In this document: one piece after another, positions 53,041-63,639 of the stretch
How positions within the stretch are numbered: the stretch's first letter is position 1
How the letters are laid out: each line of letters starts with the position of its first letter
Notes under the pieces: generated by a model
What the model saw: only the letters and a program-made list of their open reading frames with translations
Database searches by the model: none
Told to the model about the DNA's origin: nothing
Program-made: the position numbers and the translations under genes
Assembly: GCF_022539665.2 (NCBI RefSeq)
Contig: NC_081334.1
Location: forward strand, 8,464,424 to 8,528,423
Reading direction: 5' to 3'
Source: Daphnia carinata
Taxonomy: Eukaryota > Arthropoda > Branchiopoda > Diplostraca > Daphniidae
Length of the DNA: 64,000 nucleotides

Positions 53041-53735
53041 CTGGCTAAGGTGCCGAAGTTTCTGATTTATAACCAGAATTTAGGCGAACCCAGGGATGTA
53101 ATAGTAATTGAAAAAATGTTATCTTTGGATGATGTTGTAGTTGCCGATGCACACGGTCAAATCTACCATGCTCAGCATTGAGTGTATTTTTACTTGGAAA
53201 TGAAGAATAATAATAATTTCAACATTTTAGATTGAGTTCTTGCTATGGAAATAGAAAAGTCCATAGAGGGCATGTACTCTTTTGGGCGAGTTACAAAAAG
53301 GACTCGAGGGATTTCGGCTTTTGGTTGCAGGTTTCCAACACTTGCACATCTGGAACACGAAGTTAGAACTTCTGTCCAACGACGTTTGACTACTGGTTCG
53401 AAGTTTGGATGCAACAACGAAATTGTTGCTGAAACCAACGAGCGCTACACTTTCCGACAAGAGGGCTCCCGTGCCATCGACATTAGGACTTAAGACCTTT
53501 TTTTTACTTGATGATTGGGACTCTAAACGTCAAATGAACTAGCATGTAAACGACAAACGGACTCTTTTTCTAGCGCCAAATGGACTCTCGATAAAGGTAC
53601 ACACAATTTTTTTAAATTTATTTCACCTATAGTATTGCCAAGGTGAAGTAAAAAGGTAGGGTGTTTAATTAACGTAATTACTATAAGGATGCTGCTTTTC
53701 TATGAAGTATCAGTTTATGAATTTTAATATTTGTA
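53041..53735 (+). other. Short unassigned ORFs
   Basis: A frame at ~53,041-53,180 ends DVVVADAHGQIYHAQH; another at 53,245-53,493 begins MEIEKSIEGMYSFGRVTKRT. I do not recognise either. They may belong with the exon-like pieces that follow. Confidence 0.35.
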
Positions 53736-53741
53736 TTCTAG

Positions 53742-53946
53742 AAAAAAGTGTGAAGAAAACTACGAGTTTATGTGCTGATGGTGGAAATGGAGGAAAAGGT
53801 AAGACCAAGGAAGAATTCCTAAGTATCTTTAATAATTAATGAACATATCCTTTTGTCATTCGCAGCACAAATTGATAATTACATTGTTGACTCAAAGTCA
53901 GCAGCCACACTTGTCTTGAGGTCCCAATGTGTATATCCAGGGAAAG
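53742..53946 (+). pseudogene. Two phase-matched exons of an unknown gene
   Basis: TTGTATTCTAG precedes exon 53,742-53,798, which ends before GTAAGA. CATTCGCAG precedes exon 53,866-53,946, which ends before GTAATG. The open frames (KSVKKTTSLCADGGNGGKG and AQIDNYIVDSKSAATLVL..) join in the same phase across the 67-bp intron. A third acceptor at ~54,015 leads to a stop within four codons, where a transposon begins. No family recognised. Confidence 0.5.
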
Positions 53947-54210
53947 GTAATGCTAACAGCAATCCTTCAAATAATTTTATGACATTTATGAATACATAAT
54001 ATTTCTATTAATAGCATGCAATACATAGGGGAGGCCGAGGCTATTCCGGTCGGTTTTTGTTTTTTTCCCAATAACATTTTAAACTATTTGTGATATTTTG
54101 TGAATTTTAGTTTTAGAAAATGAAGAAATAAGCTAGCTTTTATGGGGTTTTTTCTTATATTTTTCAAGTTTAATTCGGAACTACAATTTTAATACAAAAT
54201 TTGGCTTAGA

Positions 54211-54252
54211 GTGACCTGACTAACCCAGTTGCTGGGGTTGTTCCAGTCACTC
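54211..54252. other. Imperfect 42-base hairpin
   Basis: AGTGACCTGACTAACCCAG pairs with CTGGGGTTGTTCCAGTCACT around TTG. It lies just past the transposase C-terminal end. Confidence 0.5.
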
Positions 54253-56085
54253 TTAAACAAGCAATAGGCCATTACAAATTGGTTTTTTTAACTTGTAATA
54301 CCGCTCAACCAGAACGGTTTTTTTAAACCGGAGCAATGAACGTGGCTTCATAATGGGTTTCGTCATCGTTATCTTGAAATAAGAAGACTTTGCGCTTTTT
54401 TTCCCTGGTCCATTTTTGCTATGCCATTTGTTGCTTCTTCGATGGCTTTTTTCGGGTGTCGGCGTTATAACGCGCGATGAACCAGTTCGTTTTCTCTTGG
54501 AGGGCTCTTCTATGGCTTCCACGCGGGGGAACGGACGTATGTCTTCAAAGCTTCCTATTAATTTTTTAGAAAAATTAAAAAAAACATTTGGAATAACAAT
54601 TTATTTACTTGTAAGCGCTTCCGAGGATGATGCTGTTGACGACGTAGGTTCAGCCGGATTCGCTGTTGACGATGTAGCTGGAGGTGGAACCGTAATCGGA
54701 ACTACACAAATAAAATTCAAATAATTAATAATTAAATTATGGAGAAACTCTAGTCACCTATTTGCCTATCAGTGACATGTGATGGCAGGAAGTCATTGTC
54801 GGAAAAAAGGGCCGATTAAAGGGCCAAATTCCAGTTGATCGGAATCCAGATATGATGTTGGCCGGGTTAAACTTTTCGATAAAAGCAACCTGAGTCAAGA
54901 GCGCAATATCATCGATCCGCACTCTTTCACCGGGATGTGTGGCCAACCAATTGTCTTGTTCCCCACGCAAAGCATGTTTGAACAACCCAAAGACAGACAC
55001 GTCCAACGTTTGCAATTTATGTGGGCCATGGGGCGGAAATGTAAACATCACAACACCATTCTGTCGCGCTAATTCAATACACTTTATATCTATAGGGCTG
55101 GCATGATTGTCTAGCATAAGTAGATTCATAGATGTTATAGAATTACCACTGTGTTTCACAAAATGCTGAAGTCACAATAAGAATGAGGCACTGTCCATCC
55201 ATCCGGTCCTATTTGCGATTCCACTGCAGCCAGGCGGTCCATCCCGTATCCAGCACGATTGAAAGCGTACGCGCGCATAGAGAAAAATTGGGGGCATAAT
55301 GCAACCGGACGCACTAATAAACCCTACGATTGTCGTTGTTTCGCCGCGTTCACCAGAAACCGTTTGCTGAACTTGCTTTTGGCCAGTTGGAGCGACTACG
55401 TGAAGTGGTTTCATTACCGTTGAGATGCCCGTTTCATTCGTATTCCAAATTTGTGATGGAGCGAAATCAAGTTCCTCGTAGAGTTCCACCAGTTGGGCGA
55501 AGAAGCGCTTGTGGTTATTAATAGCTGTAGCGAACCAGTTGTTTAATGAAAATAGAGGAGGGTCCAAGGCATTTCGTGTATTTGCACTTAGATGTTGAGC
55601 ATAACAAAAGAATCACGCAACAGTTCTGGAAAACTATGGGAGCACTATTCCAAGTAGTAGAGGATATCGCAAGAATGACCTTACTAATAGGCTGAGGGCG
55701 TCCTTATATGCCCTAACTTTAGCGCCATCCGGTGGCAGTTCTAGATTACAAGTATTCTTCTGGTGGCGTTGGTTGCCACACGCTCAACGACCATCCTGTT
55801 AAAGGCCGAAGCACGCGCTTGGCTGGTGGGTTCCGATGTTCGGATTGAAAGCTCTTCGTGGCGTTTCAGGAATCCGGAAAACCAATCTTCACCTGTTATT
55901 CCATTGATTCACCATTGCTCTGGAAATTTAATGGCGTTAGATTCGGCATACTGAAAAGCAAGGTTCCTGCCTCCGTTGGTTGTCACAGTGTCATTTGGCC
56001 ACTTAATAGGGTAGATACTAGCCGCTTGAGTGTCTCCTCGTCAGGTCGGACGGCGTCGGGTTTGCGCAAGTAATTTCGCATCTTC
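54253..56085 (-). pseudogene. pogo-like transposase, catalytic Asp changed
   Basis: Read on the minus strand: an N-terminal part at ~55,740-56,080 with [19 protein letters not shown] and [14 protein letters not shown] (CENP-B/Tc5-type HTH). Then comes NWFATAINNHKRFFAQL and IWNTNETGI, where the first catalytic Asp is Asn. Then comes SGERGETTTIVGFISASG (55,567-55,172). LMLDNHASP (second Asp) and PHKLQTLDVSVFG (third Asp) follow in 55,159-54,758. The tail RKRTGSSRVITPTPEKS (54,522-54,253) is typical of this group. Several frameshifts. Inactive. Confidence 0.88.
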
Positions 56086-56290
56086 TCAGAAAGAAGTCAA
56101 ACATAAAACTGAAGATATGCCTATGTATCATGAATCATGTTTCAACATGTCAGGATTCATCAATGAAAGGAAACGGAGTCATCCGAAGGTCACCGGTTAA
56201 CAAGCTTTTAACAACCTGATAAAACTATAGGAGACATTGGCCGATTTAACCCCACCAAATCAACCGGTCTAGCCCCAATAGAGGTCCTAT

Positions 56291-56760
56291 GCTACTTAAA
56301 AACCGTACAGTAGTATCACTTTTCTAAGTGTTTATAGTTACTTTTTTGCGAGGAGGAATGTTACGGAAAATCAAGTACATTTGCGAATGAATCTCTCCTG
56401 TCTATATGGCACTACGGCATGCAAATTTTTTGAAAAAACACGAGAGATTTCCCTATTAAAATGAAACTGAAAAAAAGAGTAGTACGAAATGAATCAACTG
56501 GACGCAGTTAGTTTACCTAATCAATGTAATTTTTTTCAATATTTAAATATGAAGTAATGAACGATCTTTCGATTAATTCTGGGATTTTGTTACATGGCTT
56601 ATAATCACAATTCAACAAGAAAAAAAACGATACCAGATTAAGTCTGAGCAGTCCAAAAGCTAAAATGTTTAAAGGTAACTTCACCAAACGGAGTCCCTCA
56701 AACGACTAGTTGTCGCCCCGAACTCCAGGTCTTCGCTGTCTTCGTGCTCGCTGAAAACAA
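56291..56760. other. Unassigned AT-rich sequence
   Basis: No supported feature. Confidence 0.45.
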
Positions 56761-58040
56761 TAGTTTTCAATTAGAAGTATTACAGGTAATTGCTATGTAG
56801 TAAAGACCTACCGTTGGCGGATTGTCAACCGGCTGACGTTCCGGTTCAAAAAAGTTGCAACACATTTCTAGGAAATGGAATATGTTGACGCGGCCGTTAA
56901 TTCTTGATTTGCAATGATTGTGCGGTCTATGAAACGCTGATTAGGAACTTGAGGTCTTCTTATTTGTTTGTTGTTTGCTGCAAGCTCACTATCTATGCGA
57001 ACATCCCGACCAACTTTTTGTTGATGTCCTATACAATTTTAAGAAAAATGAATAAGGAAAACTATTAGATAAAAAATAATACAAAATAGGCTACTTACGA
57101 ATAAATTTCGAAAAGTTTTGATGTTGTTAATCGCATCGCCGGTTAAGCCAACGATGGAACTTTAAACTTCATCATTTGTCCATCTTCCATTCCCCCTTAC
57201 ACAGAATTTCTTTGGGGTGACGATGATCATGCAGTGGTTGTGAAATTGTTCAAATATTATGATTAAAGCGTCCTTTGTTACTTGGCTTTCATTTTCCAGA
57301 AGAGTCACTGAATTAGTTTTGGTTAATTATTAAAAGAATAATAGACGGGGCCGAGGGCCTAGATGAGTTTGCATTTTATCCAAATATTTTACATAAATAT
57401 ACAGCTTGACTTGGGGAGTGATAAAAATTTTAAGTAAAAATATAGTGAATGAGCCCAATTCAAAATCTTAGAAATCTATCATATAAAAAATAAAAAGGAC
57501 CACAATAAAACAACATTACAGCAGGAATGAACTGGCGGATATATAAAAAGAATGTTACCTCAAATCTCTCCAATGCGCTTTCGCATGGTAAAAGGGAAGG
57601 CGCAATTAAAAGTTTTACAACTTTCTGTACGTTAGGGCGCGCCTAGACAACTTGGAGATCTTCGCTGCACACAACTGCACGCTAGTGGCATCTCCTGGAA
57701 TAAGGGTGTCGAGTTTTCGGTGAATCTGAGCAAAAATCAAATCATAAAGAGACTCAAATTTCCCCGTCATTATTGCGTACGCCATAGGAAATATCTGCCG
57801 CAGGTAATACAAGCAACAATAAAAAATTGGTAAAAACTTTCGAAAAATGCACTTACGTGTCCATGAGCTGATACATGAACTGTAAAGAGCTGAGAAAACC
57901 CCGCGGGTAGGGTAGCGAACGTCGCATCACAATAAATTTCTGATGATGTTCTTAGTAGAGACAGCATAGCAGGGTAGCTGAAACCAGTGAGCTTGCTGAT
58001 TCCATCGACATTAATCCATTAAAAAAAAATCGGATTCACT
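56760..58040 (-). pseudogene. Mutator-like (MULE) transposase with intron(s)
   Basis: The minus strand gives SEIYCDATFATLPAGFSQLF (57,967 down; first catalytic Asp in CDATF). An intron of ~57 bp follows with GTAAGT donor after AHGH and CGGCAG acceptor. Then comes IFPMAYAIMTGKFESLYDLI, matching the PLVYAL..K...Y block of MULE transposases. Downstream pieces (~57,280-56,870) fit the end of the protein: FEQFHNHCMII, TPKKFCVRGNGRWTNDE. The later catalytic positions cannot be placed surely. An upstream exon with a GTAAGT donor at ~58,315 may belong to it. Confidence 0.6.
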
Positions 58041-58461
58041 ACCTCAAGCTTTGCTAAAATACAATACACTTCTACTTTAAGATAAGCCACGCAAAAACAA
58101 TTTACTTATTCATTTGTACCTGTATCGTTCGTTGGCAGCCAACTGTCAAATCACTGCGGCTTTAGCAACGGATGCTGGATTTGGTGGCTCTGCTCTTCTT
58201 TGGGCCCTCTGCATTACCCGTTGCACGTTTTCGTTTTAGCCCCTGGCATTCTGCAATAAATAAGGTAAGTATTACAGTAAGGTGACTGTATCAATAAAGA
58301 ACTAATATAAAACTTACTCGGCACGGGTGTCTTCGAACACATGTGAGAAAGTGGGAATCTGACGATCAAAGTCCGACATATTTTGTCGATGAGTCCATCT
58401 GAATTAAAGCAGATAAAAGATTGCAAAGAATCACGGGAGGTGTGGTTGAATCTGGAGTCCA
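58041..58461. other. Possible upstream exons of the MULE gene
   Basis: On the minus strand a frame ending HVFEDTRA.. meets GTAAGT near 58,317, and TTATTGCAG at ~58,255 begins CQGLKRKRATGN.. in the same phase. This suggests a ~65-bp intron. The protein is not recognised. The right border at ~58,461 is where Copia sequence starts. Confidence 0.4.
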
Positions 58462-58920
58462 TCTAACAGTCACAGGGCCCAGAGAAGAAGGCGACGCTGT
58501 TGAAGCGGTTGACCTTGTCCCGGCTGAAAGAAGGTGACAACATCAGACAACACTTCGACCAGTTGTTTATGCGGTCGACAAATTTCGCGAAATGAAGCTC
58601 GAAATAAACGACGATCTGTTAGCAATCATGCTTCTATACAGCCTTTCGGCGAGCTTCGAAAACATTCGAAATGCTATCGAATCGGGTGATGACCTCTCAA
58701 AGCCGGAACCTCTGAAAGTGAAAGTCCTTGAGGAAACCGAGGCCCGCAAAAGCAACGACCTCGACCTCTCTGAAGGCGCCCTTATTGCGAGAAGGCCGTT
58801 CCCCTCAAAGGAAAAAAGATGGAGAAAAAGCGTTTACCATCAAGACTCCAATGTCATCGTTGCCAAAAGTTCGGCCATAAGACCGCTGAGTGCCGCGCGC
58901 CGCAACCAAATGCACTGGCC
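58462..58920 (+). pseudogene. Copia gag, 5'-truncated
   Basis: KKATLLKRLTLSRLKEGDN leads into the frame from 58,592 (LAIMLLYSLSASFENIRNAI), the UBN2-type Gag of Copia elements. A CHRCQKFGHKTAEC zinc knuckle is at ~58,850-58,890 in a shifted frame. The 5' LTR and Gag start are missing. Confidence 0.88.
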
Positions 58921-58979
58921 GCGGGGAATGTTGCACACCACGCAAACGGTTGTCAAACGACTCCATGAAATTTACGAAA

Positions 58980-59840
58980 GGGCTAACATCGCTGAAATCA
59001 GCACAAACTCCAACATTACGAATTGGCACGAAAGATTTAGCCACTTAAATGAAACAAGCTTGAAGCGAATGGGCGTGAACGACTATACAGGTGTCAAAAT
59101 CGGATCGGCCGAAAAACTGGAAATCTGTGCACGTGCATCAAAGGAAAACAAGGGGAATCACCATTTCCAGTGTCAACACAACAACGCAGTGTCGACCTCC
59201 TTGACATTGTCCATAGTGATATTTGCGGCCCGATGAGGACGGCCTCAAAAGGCGGTGCGAAGTACTTCAAGGTCTTCATAGACGACCACTCACGTTGGTG
59301 CGAAGTTCTTACATAAGCGGTCTAAAATCTTCGACGCCTTCAAAAACTTCAAGACACAGACTGAAAACATCACGGGCAAAAGGATCAAGTACCTTCAAAC
59401 GGATAACGGTACCGAGTACCTAGCGAAAGAATACAACGATTTCCTTGAATCGAGCGGCATTAGGTGGCGCTTGACAGTCCCTCATACTCCTGAACAGAAC
59501 AGCGTGTCCGAAAGGAAGAACAGGATTCTAATCGAAGCCGTGCGATGTCTAATGTTGAAGTCTAAGCTTCCACAGAGCTTCTGGGCAGAAGCTGTGAATA
59601 CTGCGAACTATCTGCGAAATCGAGGCCTCTCACGCGCCGTTAATGTAGATAGCCCCTTTAAACTATGGACGGGCAGAAGTCCCAACTTCATCCACTGTAG
59701 GCCCTTTGGAATGACAGCCCTTGCACTCAACAAGGATCCAAAGGGGGACAAGTTTTGAAAGCCAATCAAAGGAATGTTTCCTGGTCGGATATTGTGACGA
59801 CTCCAAGTCCTATCGCCTGTGGTCAACATTGGAATGAAAA
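58980..59840 (+). pseudogene. Copia integrase
   Basis: NWHERFSHLNETSLKRM (gag-pre-integrase zinc region) and a CARA-type block are followed by VHSDICGPMRT (Asp), LQTDNGTEY (Asp) and PEQNSVSERKNR (Glu), so the D-D-E triad is kept. Then come FWAEAVNTANYLRNR and a block equivalent to the conserved FG at the core end. Several frame changes, e.g. near 59,190 and 59,310. Confidence 0.9.
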
Positions 59841-60254
59841 ATGATCAAAAATCGAGATGTCAAGTTCTTGAACGCCTTTTCCCCCAGTGATGAAAGCCAA
59901 GATGAACCTTTTTCAAGTGACTCGCAAATCAGCGAGTCGGAAGTCTTCCAGCAAGGGGAGGGCTTCGACGAAGAACCTCCTACCGCAGAAGACGTGATCA
60001 TCTTCCTAGGACAAAGCGGGCCACACATCGACGCGTCAAACGTGAGGAGAGGACCCGGAAGACCCAAATTACTGAAAACAGGTAGACCGGGACGTCCTAA
60101 GAAGCAGTTCCATCTAAAGACATATCACATACTTCATCGACACACTTGCGCCTGTAGCGAGAGCTACCTCAATTCGCCTATTAATGGCGTAGTCCGCAGA
60201 ACTACAGTTCAACGTCCACCAGATGGAAGTCGTCACAGCCTACTTAAACGGTAA
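59841..60254 (+). pseudogene. Copia linker with two AT hooks
   Basis: This frame (137 residues) is acidic and Ser/Glu-rich, then has RRGPGRPKLLKTGRPGRPKK, which contains two AT-hook cores (GPGRP and GRPGRP). It lies between integrase and RT. AT hooks bind the minor groove of AT-rich DNA; a role in targeting is speculation. Confidence 0.65.
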
Positions 60255-61130
60255 CATAGAAGAAGAGCTCTAACTAGATTTATCTGAAGGGATAGAGGGA
60301 GCGCTAAACGCGATAGTGAGCAGTGACGTCAAAAACGTTAGCCAAACTCAAGTGGATACGGTAGTACAACGGGGGCTGAGCACCATCGGAAGCGGTGGTA
60401 GGAAGGCGTGCCACGTCTTGAAAGCTATTTACGGGCTTCGCCAGGCCGGAAGTCAGTTGTTCAGAAAATAAGATGCTGAACTGAAAACTTAGGCTTGACG
60501 CCAAACCAGTCTGACCCATGTTTTTATTTCCGCTCCAACAGTGGGATCTCCGTGATGGTGATCGTCTGTGAAAATATCGTCGACTTCATCGACGACATTT
60601 TTGCAGCATCCAACGACGCGCGCGAGCTGCAGAGCCTCAAGAAGACCCCGATGAGCGTCTTCAGCATGAAAGACATGGGGCCTATCACCTTCTGTCTCAG
60701 CTTAGCCAATTCAACACCTATTTCGGCCAAGAACACCGGAACGCCGGCAAACGCGTACTCCGTTACCTAAAGGGAACATCCTCCTACGGTCTCACATTCA
60801 GGAAATCCGGCAATACCCTGTGCACCATACATCGACGCTGATTGGGCCGTTGTGTGTCGATAACCGAAGGTCTTACACCGGTAACGCTTGCATCTTAGCT
60901 GGTGCGGCCATCAGCTGGGAATCAAGGAAACAAAGAACCCTGGCCCTGACCAGCACTGAAGCTGACTACATGGCCTTATCCGACGGAACGAAGGAGGCAA
61001 TCTACCTACAAAATTTCTTGCAAGAGCTCGGATTGAAAACGGCTCCCATCGAAGTCTTCAACGACAAGCAAGATGCAAGATTTGATCAAGAACCCTATCC
61101 ATCATTCCCGAACAAAGCACATTGTTACAG
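60215..61130 (+). pseudogene. Copia reverse transcriptase and RNase H
   Basis: VVTAYLNGNIEEEL, KAIYGLRQAGSQLF and FIDDIFAAS (catalytic pair, usually YVDD) mark RT. RSYTGNACILAGAAISWESR, ALTSTEADYMALSDGTKEA and HHSRTKHI mark RNase H. Stops and frameshifts are common. Similarity ends near 61,126. Confidence 0.9.
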
Positions 61131-61605
61131 TTCCTTTTATTACGCATACATGGACACAAGGCATTTCACAAACAGTTGATACAAAATAACACATGACAAT
61201 ATTTACAGAGACACGCGAAGGGAAGCCATCCGGGGCGCATCGGGCCCAATCCCGACTCCCATTCTAAATAAAAGAGAGGCCAGAGGTTGACTAAGGTTCA
61301 AACTAAGCTCTAGGGGTAGAAAGGTAACAGTAAGGAAACACAAGCATGAAAAAAATTCTCCCATGAAATGCAGCACTTGAAACAGAAATAGAGGGCAACA
61401 GTTGCAACAACATCGACACCAGGCACCATTCCATCCGTGAAGCATACGAGCACTACAAGATACAGTAGAGCACTACCAAAATACACCCCTACAGAAAAAA
61501 TGGCATCTGACATTCTCACCACAGCCCTCTTTGGAAAAAAGCACAATGTCTACGCTAAATTACTTGGTTTGGATATGGTAGGGTATGAAATCTCAGCTTC
61601 ACTTT
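61131..61605. other. Unassigned segment before the Copia 3' LTR
   Basis: Sequence unlike the expected end of pol. AATAAA at ~61,267. Possibly inserted. Confidence 0.4.
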
Positions 61606-61974
61606 GAGAGGAGGTGTTGAGAAATACAGAGTAGCGCTACCGTACACCGGTATAGGTGGCGAACCATGCCATAAATGTACCCCATAAACCATGCCATAAA
61701 TGTATCATCTGACTTTTCCTGTAAAACGAAATCCGATAATAAAATCAGTGATCTCAGAGCTTCCTTTCCATCATATACATACTCGTTACTGGCATGGGAG
61801 CCAACGACTTGCCCTGGTGTAAAAATAATAAGCAGCAAACAAGGACTACGTAAGCAAAACAAATAAACACTGAATACTTTGATTTTACTTCACTTAGTAA
61901 ATGGTGTATTGAGACCAACGGCGACCATTACAGAAATTTATGTTTAAAAACGATAAATGTATTCTCGAACTTCA
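61606..61974 (+). repeat. Copia polypurine tract and 3' LTR
   Basis: GAGAGGAGG (61,606-61,614) is followed at once by TGTTGAGAAATACAGAG, the standard Copia tract and LTR start. An 18-base stretch, AACCATGCCATAAATGTA, occurs twice early in the LTR. The right end near ...GAACTTCA (~61,974) is a guess. Confidence 0.65.
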
Positions 61975-62264
61975 GAACTACCCCACATACCACCGGGCTG
62001 TCGTTAAAACATCCCGAGGATGTCCGATCGTCCCGAGGGAGGAGATCCCGAGGAGCTCTTTAGGTAATATTTAAGACCCCTTCCTTTCGTCCAAATGTCC
62101 GGGACTAGTAGTATCGTTAAGATAACTTTCAAGACAATCTGCGGACAAATTCAAGTTTTCATTTTGATGCATGAAAGACGTTCATGGCGATGTTGTTTTA
62201 CATAGGCGAATTCCCAAAAATATTTTATAGTTGCCTTTAAGACTACCTTAGTTACCCTAGTAGA
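61975..62264. other. Unassigned sequence
   Basis: Short CCCGAGG words recur at 62,011-62,057. No gene seen. Confidence 0.4.
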
Positions 62265-62480
62265 ACATCGGCACCGTTTTGGCACCGTTGCTAAAACGGC
62301 TGTGGCTGGGATCGAACTCTGGTCTACCGCACCACAGTCGGATATTCTTTCCACTGGACCATCCTATTCATATTATAACTAATATTTCCGAACGATATAA
62401 ATAGAAATCTAGAAAAATACTTTTTTTCGACAACAGGTCAAAAACAGAATTTAAAAAACCTAAAGATAAAGTCAAAATTA
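62265..62480. repeat. Repeat R copy with tRNA-like block
   Basis: It matches 28,770-28,982. On the minus strand GATGGTCCAGTGGAAAG (A box) and CCAGAGTTCGATCCCAGCC (B box) make a good tRNA-like head at ~62,300-62,366. Confidence 0.65.
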
Positions 62481-62749
62481 AGTTAAACTTTCGTTCCCTC
62501 AAAAGCAATTACCCCAATTATGCTAAATGTTTTTTATTTTCAAACATGATTTGTTAATTTTTTTAAGGAAATGAATTATTTAAGATTAAAGACCTATCAT
62601 AACTAATGGTTGTTTTAAGCATTTCTTATGCTAAATAATATATATTTTCCTAACTCCCACTTTTCTAGCTCTTGTTTTTTTAAAGTTTAATTTTAAGGCG
62701 CTGAAACCACCCCCAAAACTCAAGCTAACCTAATAAACGTATCCCATTT
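62481..62749. other. Unassigned AT-rich sequence
   Basis: No supported feature. Confidence 0.4.
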
Positions 62750-63010
62750 TTAATGTGCACAACATTTAAATGATGCCGCTTTGATGCCAATTTGGTGCCT
62801 TAAACGTGTGTCGGCTCTCTCCGTCATATGCGGAAGGTTTCGGGTGCCGAAATGGTACCCTTTTCATATCCGCCTTGAGAATGCCTTAGTATCCTGCAAA
62901 CGGGTACCATTTTGGTGCCGTCTTGGTGCCTGAAATCGGTGCGGATGCCTTTCCGGTATGTACGGCACCTTTCGGGTACCGAAACGGCACCGCGTGCTAC
63001 TAGGGTATGG
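62750..63010. repeat. Cluster of GGTACC/GGTGCC words
   Basis: TTTGGTGCC, GGGTACC and CGGCACC recur at least nine times in 250 bp, in both orientations (e.g. GGTACCATTTTGGTGCCGTCTTGGTGCC). Related words occur at 62,270-62,290. Confidence 0.55.
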
Positions 63011-63639
63011 ATCACGACGTCCCAGAGAATGGAAAATGACGCCCAAATGCATAGAAATGACGTCTTAAGTATGGTTAAAGACATCTAACAGACGTCATAA
63101 AAAATGGAATATGACGCCAAAAACTTTACGAAAATATGAGGCCTAAAATAGTAACAAGAGTCCCCATTATTACACGACAAGTAATATATTCTTGAATTAG
63201 CAGTGTACATCAACACATTGCGGGGCCATACGGCTAATACAGGATCAAGTAAATAAATAGGGACATGTAAAAAAGCATCACGATTTGTTTGTTGCACTTT
63301 GCACGTTTCGGACGTCAGGTTTCAACAATTCTTCTTCGAAATGTTGGAAGTCTTCTTTCGTTTTCAAAGAAGTCCGACAATAAAGAAACGATGAATTTTG
63401 ATTGTTTTATGTTCATTTTCGCGCAATAACCGATGATATGTTTTTTACGCTGTGTATACCCCTTAAAAAAAGACTGATAGAGGCAACTTAAATTTCGGGT
63501 ATAGGCGTCTACAAGGCATCTCAAAAACACCCAACAGACGTGTAGAGGTAATTTTAAAAGACTTCTTTAAGATATTTTAAGACATCTAGAAAACACCTGC
63601 ATTTTGCCTTTAACTTCACTGATAAAGCTGTAGGAAATT
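63011..63639. other. AGACGTC-containing sequence, no gene
   Basis: AGACGTC and AGACATC words appear at 63,060-63,110 and 63,530-63,590. ORFs are short and unremarkable. Confidence 0.4.

Larger units (their letters stand above)
54025..56290 (-). mobile_element. pogo/CENP-B-type DNA transposon, ends uncertain
   Basis: The coding part is clear; the ends are guesses from loosely similar GGGG...CCGGT-type sequences near 54,028 and 56,280. I could not show a TA duplication with confidence. Confidence 0.6.

Noticed and set aside
61203-61546. Cys/Leu/Phe-rich minus ORFs before the Copia LTR
   Set aside because: Resemble membrane proteins only by composition; no start context, no homology seen.
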